Positions 43,801 to 50,813 of a DNA stretch of 64,000 nucleotides are shown here, piece by piece (the stretch's first letter is position 1; every line of letters starts with the position of its first letter). Below the pieces are notes generated by a model. That model made no database searches. It saw nothing but the letters and a program-made list of their open reading frames with translations, and had not been told where the DNA came from. The stretch is from Planctomycetota bacterium (lineage in GTDB: Bacteria > Planctomycetota > UBA1135), in contig PAHY01000042.1 in assembly GCA_002705055.1 (NCBI GenBank), positions 162,363 through 226,362 of the forward strand, in the 5' to 3' direction. The position numbers and the translations under genes are program-made.

Positions 43801-45740
43801 GAGATCTCAAGCAGCACACCATCCGTCGTGCCGAACTCGGGCATCCGGAACCAGCCCTGCAGCGTGAGCGGCGAGTCATCGCTGGCGCCGCTGTCGTCGG
43901 TGGGGATGCCCCAGTCCTCGAGCACCTCGGGCCGCGGACCCTGCTCTCCCACGTTCCAGCCCAGCGGCGATGCCTCGGAAGGGAAGTGCTCGACGCGGCC
44001 GCGGTTGCCCTGCCAGTGGTCTTCGGCCGGCAAGGGAATGAGCGCCGAAAGCTCGGGGTCGTCCGACTCGGAAGCGAAGGGCGTGGGGCCGTAGGAGCCC
44101 ACCCGGAAGGTCAGGCCGTCAAAGTTCTGGCCATCCGCGTGCCCGCCCAGGCGATGCCGCGAGTTGGGCAGCGTCACGACCTTGTGCAGCCCGCGCGCGT
44201 AGCGCCCGGCCTCTTCAAAATCCTGCTGAGTCTCCCAGACCTGAAGCAGCGGCCCACCCGGCGCGAACTGCACATCCTGGCGCGCGGCGGCGCGCGACAG
44301 CGTGCGTCCCAGGCGCGAGCGGTGCGCGGCGTTGACGCGCAAGCGGTAACGGTCGCCGGTGCGGTAGGCGAAGCCCGCGGTGCTGACCGCCAGCGAACCA
44401 TGGTTAGGATCCAGACCGTTGAGGTGGATCAGCCAGACATCCGCGTGCCCCATGCTGCCCTCGCGCATCATCGGCTGCAGGACGCGGCGCCAGAGGTCGT
44501 CGGGCCCCTGAATGGGCCGCGCCTGGATCACCGCGTCGGCAAACATCCGCGCCTTCCCGGCGGAGATGTAGTGATTGCGGCTGAAGCCGCTCGGTGCCTC
44601 GGTGGTGTTGAGGTTTGGCCGCCCGCGCCAGCGCAGGCCCAGCACCAGGGCCTCGAGGATCTCGCGGCGACAGGCGTTGATGTCGACCGGATCGCGGCGG
44701 TACGGAATGATGCGCGTCTGCCACGCGGGCAGGTCCGCCGGCAGCGGATGCATCAGCACGATCTGGCCGTTGCCCGCCGACAGCACCAGGCTGTCCATCG
44801 AGTAGCCGACCTCGGGTGCCTCAATCCGCACCATGGTGCCGGCGGAAACCCCCGAGCCATCCTGCATGCGGATCAGCTCCGGGCGCTCTTCGTTGGGCGG
44901 CCCGACTGTCCAGAAGCCGGGCTGCAACTCGGCTTCGCCAAAGGCGCCGGAGGACATCCAGCACAGGTCAGCCAGCTGGCGTCGGTCGGCTTCGGGCAGC
45001 AGCGGGGTGCTGGAGTCGCCGAAGTTGAAGGCGAAGAGATCGTCGAAGAACTCGGGCGCGCGCTGCTCGCCAAAGCGGAGCCGCGCCAGCACCAGGTTGA
45101 CGATCCGCGCGTCGAGCAGCGAAGTGCCCGCGCGGTAGCGGGTCGAATCGAGATCTTCCGGCGGCTCGGAGGCCGGCGAGACCTCCTGGAAGGTGCTCGA
45201 GGTCTTGCTCTGGTACTCGACCCATTCCGCGCCGATCAGCAGGAAGCCCGCATCCGGGAAGCCCTCGGTCGAGGTGACCGCCAGCGTCGAGTCGCCGAAG
45301 GTGGCGTCTTCGGCCAGGAAGCAGGGATGCAGCAGGTTCTGCAGGAGCTGCGGCGAAGCCGTCGCCAGCGAGACCAGCGACTGCATCGACTCGGCCTCGA
45401 TGCCCCAGGACTCGTCGAGCTCTTCCCAGGCACCGCCGAGCGCCTGCGGCATCGGCGCGACGCCGCCCATGTTCCGCCACTCGCCCACTGCGTCCCACCA
45501 GGGGGTCGGGTCGAGCGCCGGGTGCGTCTCGGCGACCGCCCAGCCGGCGTACTGGCTGGCGGAGGCCACCGCGACGCGGGCGCGGGAACGGTCGAAGGTC
45601 TCGCGCGCTGCCTCGGAGCGCATCTGCCCGGTGAACAGGAAAGGCACGCCGAGCGAGAACAGCAGCGTCATCGCGAGCAGCACCACCAGCAGGGCGGCGC
45701 CGCGGCGCGGATCCTCGAGCAGTCGGGCGGGCCGGATCAT
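40824..45740 (-). CDS. gspK: Giant GspK/PilX-like minor pseudopilin with LamG and motif repeats
   Basis: A 1638-residue protein; GspK is normally about 300-330. The N-terminus (RRGAALLVVLLAMTLLFSLGVPFLF, about 12-36) has the GspK-type hydrophobic helix, with Gly14 as a probable prepilin site but no Glu at +5, as in GspK. The first 500 residues include GspK-like parts (INACRREILEALVLGLRW...). Then follow a LamG-like sandwich (about 620-735), further beta domains, a Gly-rich linker (about 1075-1110), and four copies of a motif with GxEWxxY and RGxxGTxxxxHxxG. ATGA couplings at both ends. It would sit at the pseudopilus tip and project a large surface. The K label is by position and N-terminus. 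Confidence 0.75.
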   Translation of the reverse strand: MIRPARLLEDPRRGAALLVVLLAMTLLFSLGVPFLFTGQMRSEAARETFDRSRARVAVASASQYAGWAVAETHPALDPTPWWDAVGEWRNMGGVAPMPQALGGAWEELDESWGIEAESMQSLVSLATASPQLLQNLLHPCFLAEDATFGDSTLAVTSTEGFPDAGFLLIGAEWVEYQSKTSSTFQEVSPASEPPEDLDSTRYRAGTSLLDARIVNLVLARLRFGEQRAPEFFDDLFAFNFGDSSTPLLPEADRRQLADLCWMSSGAFGEAELQPGFWTVGPPNEERPELIRMQDGSGVSAGTMVRIEAPEVGYSMDSLVLSAGNGQIVLMHPLPADLPAWQTRIIPYRRDPVDINACRREILEALVLGLRWRGRPNLNTTEAPSGFSRNHYISAGKARMFADAVIQARPIQGPDDLWRRVLQPMMREGSMGHADVWLIHLNGLDPNHGSLAVSTAGFAYRTGDRYRLRVNAAHRSRLGRTLSRAAARQDVQFAPGGPLLQVWETQQDFEEAGRYARGLHKVVTLPNSRHRLGGHADGQNFDGLTFRVGSYGPTPFASESDDPELSALIPLPAEDHWQGNRGRVEHFPSEASPLGWNVGEQGPRPEVLEDWGIPTDDSGASDDSPLTLQGWFRMPEFGTTDGVLLEISGDYVDRQRLTIAFEEGALVVRAFDNAGDDPGDEDNLEQALTVRLDPAEYPLENRWFHVGALLRAVRAGGVQVIIDGVPRGEMEGFTRLTGAVAGYAPGDTDGAIPVESTEGFPSRGAIRIGDEVIEYSAKTENSFITARNPGPDGYLGGRAAREASDSAVNLRDTVHPEGAGVELYGYTAHLSSDIPPGGATMNGAVGPWSVAAVIEGQEEISVFFPTLRRSFRVGYGISGSYTGPIELTTVEADDPYYAEAFQENGGYALMMQRGFNAQDDGGHNLGGFEIIRYSSRQGTTLTISERQVATPRSQSLYDDDQRGGSGVSFVTDWEEWLSWEDGSLFMDDETLRVFIMPISIAGDSVSDLRYLVPNENHSEFVQITNTADASYTEWVRYDSILDGYFLRDDPGAMINAVSQPLFNGEYQPDGVLPNDPPGSGGGGGGGGTGNGGVGAGGGAGGGPGGIGGGMWSFLQEPVLDNQFTRRIGEPIEDRPARIIDIMTRYQFRGVLGTYDHEHQGGEDLVPVFRTRRPQFGTPEVGFVGRKDRVAIMDPTTDDPPLWFTVQWATPPFPNNEPRVLGGHTYIAFDESPGIPYALAEDEVDPNDPEVDSRERLRLVKFPSGERPLGLRSLSIGSSLSGQGGVFGGEVDEIVVGEPSGMGPSGDLARAAFVLAEDLEEGEEAVIRLNENFAVIDGREVYAPSSGDYLSNLPQAGLIWIDGECIAYNGVNAGGGELEIAPNGRGLLGTESGGHAAGTRVWAADARPVAFLQNGIGPGESQLAIDNGRGFGPNSLLLIDQELIHTPSLPGGNRLIMDRFPRDADNPDDPFQRGDGLFRGRFGTTPSSHDTGALVYSFPTRWMDLYAPRQNSHESAHFQLGMQQPGAFWQGVYFEAEEPDASHDVMILAKAGDVANWEDDPESTPGLVLIDRPQMPDGSAVPLNLNADSLELRVLFDWTVGAFDPTSFLSTGWTIAPRLRHLRLEYLAESRVIRSEEVHE
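41256..41494 (-). repeat. Motif copy 4 in the giant GspK-like protein
   Basis: About residues 1413-1493: LAIDNGRGFGPNSLLLIDQELIH, then RGRFGTTPSSHDTGALVY. The closest match to copy 3, with a longer middle. Confidence 0.55.
41542..41692 (-). repeat. Motif copy 3 in the giant GspK-like protein
   Basis: About residues 1348-1397: LPQAGLIWIDGECIAYNG, then GRGLLGTESGGHAAGTRV. This is the cleanest copy and fits a small beta unit often seen in phage tail and surface proteins. Confidence 0.6.
42415..42520 (-). repeat. Gly-rich linker coding region
   Basis: Codes about 35 residues that are nearly all glycine (GSGGGGGGGG..., AGGGAGGGPGGIGGG), separating the LamG-bearing half of the giant protein from the half with motif copies 3 and 4. 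A flexible hinge; the DNA is a CCG/CCA-type low-complexity tract on the plus strand. Confidence 0.8.
43336..43512 (-). repeat. Motif copy 2 in the giant GspK-like protein
   Basis: About residues 744-802: IPVESTEGFPSRGAIRIGDEVIEYSAKT, just after the LamG-like domain. The first half is nearly the same as copy 1 (STEGFP..G...IG.E...Y..KT); the RG..GT half is degenerate. Confidence 0.55.
45102..45305 (-). repeat. Motif copy 1 in the giant GspK-like protein
   Basis: Residues 146-213: LAVTSTEGFPDAGFLLIGAEW, VEYQSKT, then RYRAGTSLLDARIV. It is embedded in the GspK-like N-terminal part. Confidence 0.55.
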
Positions 45741-46717
45741 GGTTGGACCTCCTCGGAGAAGATGCCGATGCGGAAGGCGCCCGCTTCGACGCCGCGCGAG
45801 GCGATCCGCACTTCCACCGGCTCTTCGTGCACGACCGGGTCGAGCCGTCCGAAACGATCGAAGACGACTTCGAGCGCGCCCAGGAACATCTCCTGTTCGC
45901 CGTTCAGCACCGGACCCTGGTCGCGCACCCGGCCCCAGACCACGAACTCGTCGAGCGCGCCGACGAAGCGGCCATCCGGGTCGCCGAGATACGGCGGCTC
46001 ATCGGTGCTCTCCAGGCTGCCGGCGGCCTCGGCTTCGGCGATGCGTTCGCCGTCCAGGCGCAGCTCCATGCGCCCCTCGATCGCGATCGCGCGCAGATGG
46101 TGCCAGGCGCCTTTGCGCACCAGGCCCGGCGGGGCTTTCACTTCCTGCATCGCCGAGGTCGTGCCGTCGGTGTAGACCGCGCTCCACTTCAGGCTGCCGT
46201 CGCGCTGCAGCTCGATCTCGCAGAGATCCTCCCAGCGCATCAGCTTGGCGCCGTCGAGTTCATCGGCACGGAAGTCGAACTCGATCTGAAAGCCGCGCGG
46301 CGAACGAAACTCGCCACCGCGGCCGATCAGGGTCGCGCCGCCGCCCTGGCGCAGATCCAGCCCGGCGCCGTAACGCCCGGGCTTGCCCAGCTCAGCCGGC
46401 GCGACGATCTGCACTTCCTGGCGATCCGAATAGGCCGGCTCAAAGTTGGCTTCGATCGAGCGGCGAAAGACGTCGCGCACCAGCTGCGCCGGCGTGGTCT
46501 CGTCGACCGGCAGCATCTTCATGACCACCGGCTGGCCGCTGGAGCGGGCGCGGTCGCGCGCGGACTGAACGAAAGCCTCGACCGACTTCTGCAACCCGCG
46601 GGCGCCCGGATCGGCGCGGTCGACCGTGGCGACTCCCAGACCGATCACGACGCCGAGCAGCACCATCACGAGCATCAGCTCGGCGAGGGTGAAGCCGGCG
46701 GCGGGCGAACGGCGCAT
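45737..46717 (-). CDS. gspH: Minor pseudopilin GspH-type fused to a LamG-like domain
   Basis: A 326-residue prepilin. Leader MRRSPAAG, cleavage G/FTLAELMLVMVLLGVVIGLG with Glu at +5 position, then SARDRARSSGQPVVM typical of GspH/FimT, which are about 150-200 residues. From about 120 to 255 comes an added concanavalin/LamG-like sandwich: RGGEFRSPRGFQIEFDFRA, KGAWHHLRAIAIEGRMELRLDG, GRFVGALDEFVVWGRV. The C-terminal part then returns to an ALEVVFDRFGRLDPVV strand typical of GspH, so the lectin-like domain appears inserted in the pseudopilin. Overlaps gspG (TGATG) and gspK (ATGA). Confidence 0.82.
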   Translation of the reverse strand: MRRSPAAGFTLAELMLVMVLLGVVIGLGVATVDRADPGARGLQKSVEAFVQSARDRARSSGQPVVMKMLPVDETTPAQLVRDVFRRSIEANFEPAYSDRQEVQIVAPAELGKPGRYGAGLDLRQGGGATLIGRGGEFRSPRGFQIEFDFRADELDGAKLMRWEDLCEIELQRDGSLKWSAVYTDGTTSAMQEVKAPPGLVRKGAWHHLRAIAIEGRMELRLDGERIAEAEAAGSLESTDEPPYLGDPDGRFVGALDEFVVWGRVRDQGPVLNGEQEMFLGALEVVFDRFGRLDPVVHEEPVEVRIASRGVEAGAFRIGIFSEEVQP

Positions 46718-47334
46718 CAGGGCTTGATGATGTCGTCGTCGGTTCCGAACTCACCATCCTCACCGGCTGAGATCAGCTGGAAGTTGTTCGGCTGGCGGTA
46801 GGAACCGGTGGTCTCGTTCTTGGCGGCGGCGGCTTCCTGCTCGTAGGGCATGCCATCCGGCCCCGCCATGACCTGCGCGACCTCGCCGTAGTGCAGATGG
46901 TGGAAGTAAAGGATCGGCGAACCCCAGGCGTCGCCGATCTCGAACAGCTCGCGACTCTCCAGGAAGGTCAGAGCCTTGCCCGAGGAGTCGCCGTCGGTGT
47001 TGACCAGCCACTCTTGATTGGGCCGCTGGCCGCTGTACTTCTCGGCGAAGAGCTCGAGGAAGAGCGCTTCGGGCTTGGCGTTCATCGCGCCCGTGTTGAC
47101 GCCGCTCGGTAGCCGATCGCTGGGGAACACGCCTTCGATCTGGCGATACTCCCGAATGAGCGTGGCCAGAGTGTCGAGCCGCACCGAGGTCTGCTTCTTC
47201 TTCGAGTCGCGGAACAGCGCTCCGCCGCTGGTGAGCAGCGCGCCCATCAGGATGCCGACGATCACGATGACCACCATCAGCTCGAGCAGGGTGAAGCCCG
47301 AGCGAGCGGTCGAGGACGAAGGACGAAGGATCAC
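46717..47334 (-). CDS. gspG: Major pseudopilin GspG
   Basis: Main subunit of the pseudopilus. 205 residues from a GTG at 47334 (GTGA with the TPR gene). Leader MILRPSSSTARSG, cleavage G/FTLLELMVVIVIVGILMGAL with Glu at +5. The C-terminal calcium-type loop FQLISAGEDGEFGTDDDI is characteristic of GspG. It is longer than the common 140-150 residues because of an insert in the middle (about 75-150) containing PEALFLELFAEKYSG and a loop ending PILYFHHLHYGE. It lies upstream of gspH-K-J-I, as in type II secretion operons. Confidence 0.88.
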   Translation of the reverse strand: MILRPSSSTARSGFTLLELMVVIVIVGILMGALLTSGGALFRDSKKKQTSVRLDTLATLIREYRQIEGVFPSDRLPSGVNTGAMNAKPEALFLELFAEKYSGQRPNQEWLVNTDGDSSGKALTFLESRELFEIGDAWGSPILYFHHLHYGEVAQVMAGPDGMPYEQEAAAAKNETTGSYRQPNNFQLISAGEDGEFGTDDDIIKP

Positions 47335-50039
47335 GGCTTGGCGTAGATGACGGAGACGTTGTCGAGCGAGGCGTCGACCGGCAGAGCGTTCGAGGTCTCG
47401 ACGTAAGCGCCGTAGACCAGCGAACCGGCCGCCGACTTCAGGACGGCCGTGGGCTCGGAGTAGATGACCTCGTCGTTGAGCCGCACGGTGAGCACCGGCG
47501 TGGAAGGCTCGCGGTCGAGCTCGAAGGCGACCCGAGCAGGCAGCCCCGGCGTGAGGCGGCGTCCGAGCTGCTGGCGCTCTTCCTTCGCCCCCTGCTTCCA
47601 GTGGTAGACCAGATTGCCCTCCCGGTCACGGAAGAGCTTGAAGAACCAGGTCTGACGCCCCTGGCGGGTCTCGATGGCCAGCATCAGGCCGGCATCCCCG
47701 CGGTGCTCCTCGCCGACTTCGAGATCGGCGGCGAAGGACTGGAAGTGCAGCGCCGTGACCTCGCGGGTGGCGCGGGTCGTGCCCTGATCATCGTGGGTTC
47801 CGGCGATCACCAGCTTGCCATCACGCAGCGTCGGGCCGACGCCGAGGCGGGCCTGCTGCTGGACTTCCCAGCCCGGGCGGAGACGGTTGCCATCGAAGGG
47901 ATCGACCCAGAGTCGCAGCGCATCGTGCTGCTGAATCCGCTCCTGCCACATCGCCGCGAACTGAGCCTGCGGATCATCCGGTGACTGGCGCAGGTTGTCC
48001 TGCAGGTAGCTGAAGTCCGAGACGGCTTGGGTCAGGTCGCCTTCGGCGTAGGCCACCAGAGCCAGACCGTTCTGCGCCGCGTACAGCGTCGGCTGTAGCG
48101 ACAGCGCCTCGCGGAAGAGGTCACCGGCGCGCTCCCAATCGGAGAGCTCGACCTGGTTCAGCGCACGACGCAGCGCCAGATCGGCCCAGGCCCCGGGCTG
48201 CGCCGGGTTGCCGGGCTGCACGGCCACCGCCCGACGGAAGGCCACCTCGGCCGCCTCGAAGGCAGCCTGCTGATGCAGCAGCCAGCCGAGATCGGCGAGC
48301 GCCGCCGCGCAGCGCGGGCTGCTTGCGACCAATCCGCGCAGAGTCTCGGAAGACTCTTCGAGCTGACCATCCCGGGCGGCCCAGCGCGCTTCGAGGTAGC
48401 GCGCGTAGGGAAGCTCGGGGTCGAGCTCGAGGGCTTCGGCGAGCGTCTCGTCCGCCTCGGTGCCCATGCCCAGCTTGTCGTAATAGAACGCCAACGCGGC
48501 CAGCGCCGGAGCGGCGTCAAGCGGAGCCCCTTCGGCGGCGGCGCGCAGGTCGCGGACCAGTTCGGCCGCGGAGCCCCGATCGGCGCCGGTTGCGAGCGCG
48601 CGCAGATAGAGCAGCCCCGGCAGCGCGCCGTCCTCGCTGATGGCTTCCTCGGCGAGCTGCAGCGCTTCGCCGAACTCACCCCCCAGGTAGGCGGCCGCGA
48701 TCTGCCCCTGGCGAGCGATCGCGCCGTGCGGGTCGCTGCCGGCGGCGCGGGCGTTGTCCGAGAAGGCCTTCTTCGCGTCGGCGAAGCGGCCCAGCGCCAA
48801 GTAACAGCGGCCCATCTGATAGCCCGCCTCCAGCGCGGTCCGGCTGGAGCGATTGAGCGGCATGGCCGCGACCCGCTCGAGCGGATCCAGAGCCTCAGAA
48901 GCCCGGCCCTGATCCAGCAGCAGCACGCCCAGACTGGTCAGCGCGGTGGCATCACCGGGCTGCAGCTTGTCGGCGCGACGCAGGATCGCCTCGGCATCGC
49001 CGTCGACGCCGATCCGGCGCAGGATCCGCGCCATCGCGACGCGCATCGCGGCCAGGGTCTCGAAGCGACCGTTCTGAATCGGCAGCCCGAGATCGGGCGC
49101 GCTCGACGGCAGCGACTCGCCAGCGAGGCGCGCGTACAGCGTAAAGGCCTCATCGAAACGGAAAGTCCGCTCCCAGACCTTGCCCAGCATCAGCCAGTTG
49201 AGGGCCTCGTCGGGCGCGAGCGAGATCAGCTGGCGCGCGTGCTCCTCGGCGTAGCCGAACGCGATCGGCTCCTGCATGCCGCTCTCGAGCAGCCATTCGA
49301 CGTGATCACGCAGTTCGACCGTGCGACCGGCCGAGGCCTTGCGCATCTCGCGCACCTTCAGCTCGATCTCGTTCCGCAGCGTGTCGGCGAACGCGAAGCT
49401 CTGATAGTCCTCGCTGGCAAACTCACGCGGCGCGAAGCGCTCTTCGCCGGTGGTCGGGCGCACTTCCTGGAAGCGAATCGGGTCGCCGACCTTCTTGTCG
49501 TAACGGCTCCCCGCATCGTCGTCCAAGATGAAGCCGTAGATCGTGCGGATCGCATCGATCTTGATCGAGTCGTACTGACTCGTGTAGTCGGCATCCGGGT
49601 CGACCGGATCCTGGTCGGCGGGATCGAGGCCTTCGTCTTCGGACTCGTCGCTGACCAGCGACACCGTGTCGGTGTCGACCAGATCATCGAGGCTCCCGCG
49701 CGGGGCTTCGGCGAACTGATAGAGGTGCGTGCTCCAGTGATCGGCGCCGCTGTCCGGCAGCGGCGGCGGCAGCAGGTCCGGCAGCTCGCCCAGCGGCGGC
49801 GCCGGAAGGCTGAGCGGCTCGAGCGGGAAGTCGTCCTGCGGCTTGATGTATGCATCGCGGCCCTCGCCGGCGACCTCCAGATCGACGACCGGATCGCCAG
49901 TGCGAAGCGGGTCCAGCTCCAGCGACAGCGAACGCACCCGGGCCGGGCCCTTGGTGAAGTGCTCGGTCGAGATCAAGCGCCAGCTCAGGAAGGCCACCAG
50001 CAACAGGGTGACCAGCATCAGGATCTGCTCGCGTTTCAC
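47331..50039 (-). CDS. Membrane-anchored TPR protein with C-terminal jelly-roll domain
   Basis: A 902-residue protein in the place where GspC/PilP genes often lie. GTG start at 50039 overlapping pilO. N-terminal membrane helix (about 6-22), an acidic linker to 170, about ten TPR-like helical hairpins (230-690; e.g. LGVLLLDQGRASEALDPLERV, YARYLEARWAARDGQLEESSE), and a C-terminal beta sandwich (from 715: LRPGWEVQQQARLGVGP..., GDAGLMLAIETRQGRQTWFF..., LPARVAFELDREPST) of the concanavalin-like type. No PDZ or HR domain is visible. It is likely an assembly/scaffold factor of the pseudopilus; binding of glycans by the last domain is a guess. Confidence 0.8.
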   Translation of the reverse strand: MKREQILMLVTLLLVAFLSWRLISTEHFTKGPARVRSLSLELDPLRTGDPVVDLEVAGEGRDAYIKPQDDFPLEPLSLPAPPLGELPDLLPPPLPDSGADHWSTHLYQFAEAPRGSLDDLVDTDTVSLVSDESEDEGLDPADQDPVDPDADYTSQYDSIKIDAIRTIYGFILDDDAGSRYDKKVGDPIRFQEVRPTTGEERFAPREFASEDYQSFAFADTLRNEIELKVREMRKASAGRTVELRDHVEWLLESGMQEPIAFGYAEEHARQLISLAPDEALNWLMLGKVWERTFRFDEAFTLYARLAGESLPSSAPDLGLPIQNGRFETLAAMRVAMARILRRIGVDGDAEAILRRADKLQPGDATALTSLGVLLLDQGRASEALDPLERVAAMPLNRSSRTALEAGYQMGRCYLALGRFADAKKAFSDNARAAGSDPHGAIARQGQIAAAYLGGEFGEALQLAEEAISEDGALPGLLYLRALATGADRGSAAELVRDLRAAAEGAPLDAAPALAALAFYYDKLGMGTEADETLAEALELDPELPYARYLEARWAARDGQLEESSETLRGLVASSPRCAAALADLGWLLHQQAAFEAAEVAFRRAVAVQPGNPAQPGAWADLALRRALNQVELSDWERAGDLFREALSLQPTLYAAQNGLALVAYAEGDLTQAVSDFSYLQDNLRQSPDDPQAQFAAMWQERIQQHDALRLWVDPFDGNRLRPGWEVQQQARLGVGPTLRDGKLVIAGTHDDQGTTRATREVTALHFQSFAADLEVGEEHRGDAGLMLAIETRQGRQTWFFKLFRDREGNLVYHWKQGAKEERQQLGRRLTPGLPARVAFELDREPSTPVLTVRLNDEVIYSEPTAVLKSAAGSLVYGAYVETSNALPVDASLDNVSVIYAKP

Positions 50040-50812
50040 AGCACTTCCTCCTGCTCTTGCGGCAGCGCGCCGGCTGCGAACTCAAGCACCACGCGGCGCT
50101 GCTTGCGGCGCGTGTCCTCTGGCATCAGCTCCCAGCGCACCAGCCCCAGCGGGCCGAGGCCGTCGGCGGCGTTGATCACCGCGTCCAGGAAAGCCCGTGG
50201 GCTCTGATCCGAGAAGACCACCTCCAGGGTGACCGGCGTCAGGTCGAGGACCGGCGCCGTGTTGCGGCGGCTGGTCCGCGGCACCCGCGAGGCCACGTCG
50301 ATGTTCTCGACCGAAGCGGCGCCGGTCTGGACCGCCAGACGGCAGACCCGTTCGACCACATCGAGCCCGCGCAGCACGCGCGCGATCTTCTGCGGTTGCG
50401 TCGGCGATTGCGGCGGCAGGCCCAGGTTCTCGTCGATCTCGACGTTGCGACGCAGCGCCCAACCGGTCAATTCGGTGCGCAGCCGGCCCGTGAGTTCGAT
50501 GTAGTGCTGGGTCGCCGACGGCTTGCCGGTGAGGTCGTAGTCCTCGCGCAGCGGCGGCAGCGCATCCTGCGCCAGTTCGACGATGCGCGCGTCCATCTCG
50601 TTGCGGCGCGTCGTCAGCTCGTTGAGCTGCGAACGGCTGTAGACCTGAGTCTGCAGCGAGCGCTTGTGCTTGCCGATCGCCGATTTGCGCGCCGCCAGGT
50701 CGGCCCCGGCGGTGCTGCCGATGACCGCGAGACCGATCAGGAAGACGACCAGGCCGATCGCGACTCCGGTGATGAAGCGCTTGTGGAGTTGCCAGATGGT
50801 GTCGAGGTTCAT
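50036..50812 (-). CDS. PilO/GspM-like inner-membrane assembly protein
   Basis: A 258-residue protein with a short cytoplasmic N-terminus, one membrane helix (about 14-35), a coiled stretch (SLQTQVYSRSQLNELTTRRNEMDARI) and a ferredoxin-like periplasmic domain (LDLTPVTLEVVFSDQSPRAFLDAVINA). Order and shape match PilO of type IV pili and GspM of type II secretion. It starts 1 base after the PilM/PilN fusion and overlaps the TPR gene. Sequence alone is too divergent to choose between the two systems. Confidence 0.78.
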   Translation of the reverse strand: MNLDTIWQLHKRFITGVAIGLVVFLIGLAVIGSTAGADLAARKSAIGKHKRSLQTQVYSRSQLNELTTRRNEMDARIVELAQDALPPLREDYDLTGKPSATQHYIELTGRLRTELTGWALRRNVEIDENLGLPPQSPTQPQKIARVLRGLDVVERVCRLAVQTGAASVENIDVASRVPRTSRRNTAPVLDLTPVTLEVVFSDQSPRAFLDAVINAADGLGPLGLVRWELMPEDTRRKQRRVVLEFAAGALPQEQEEVL

Positions 50813-50813
50813 C

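Noticed and set aside
40830..46175. An uninterrupted plus-strand frame of more than 1700 codons antisense to gspK
   Set aside because: It is a by-product of high GC at third positions; the translation is Arg/Ala/Val-rich with no domain, while the minus strand holds clear pseudopilin and LamG patterns.
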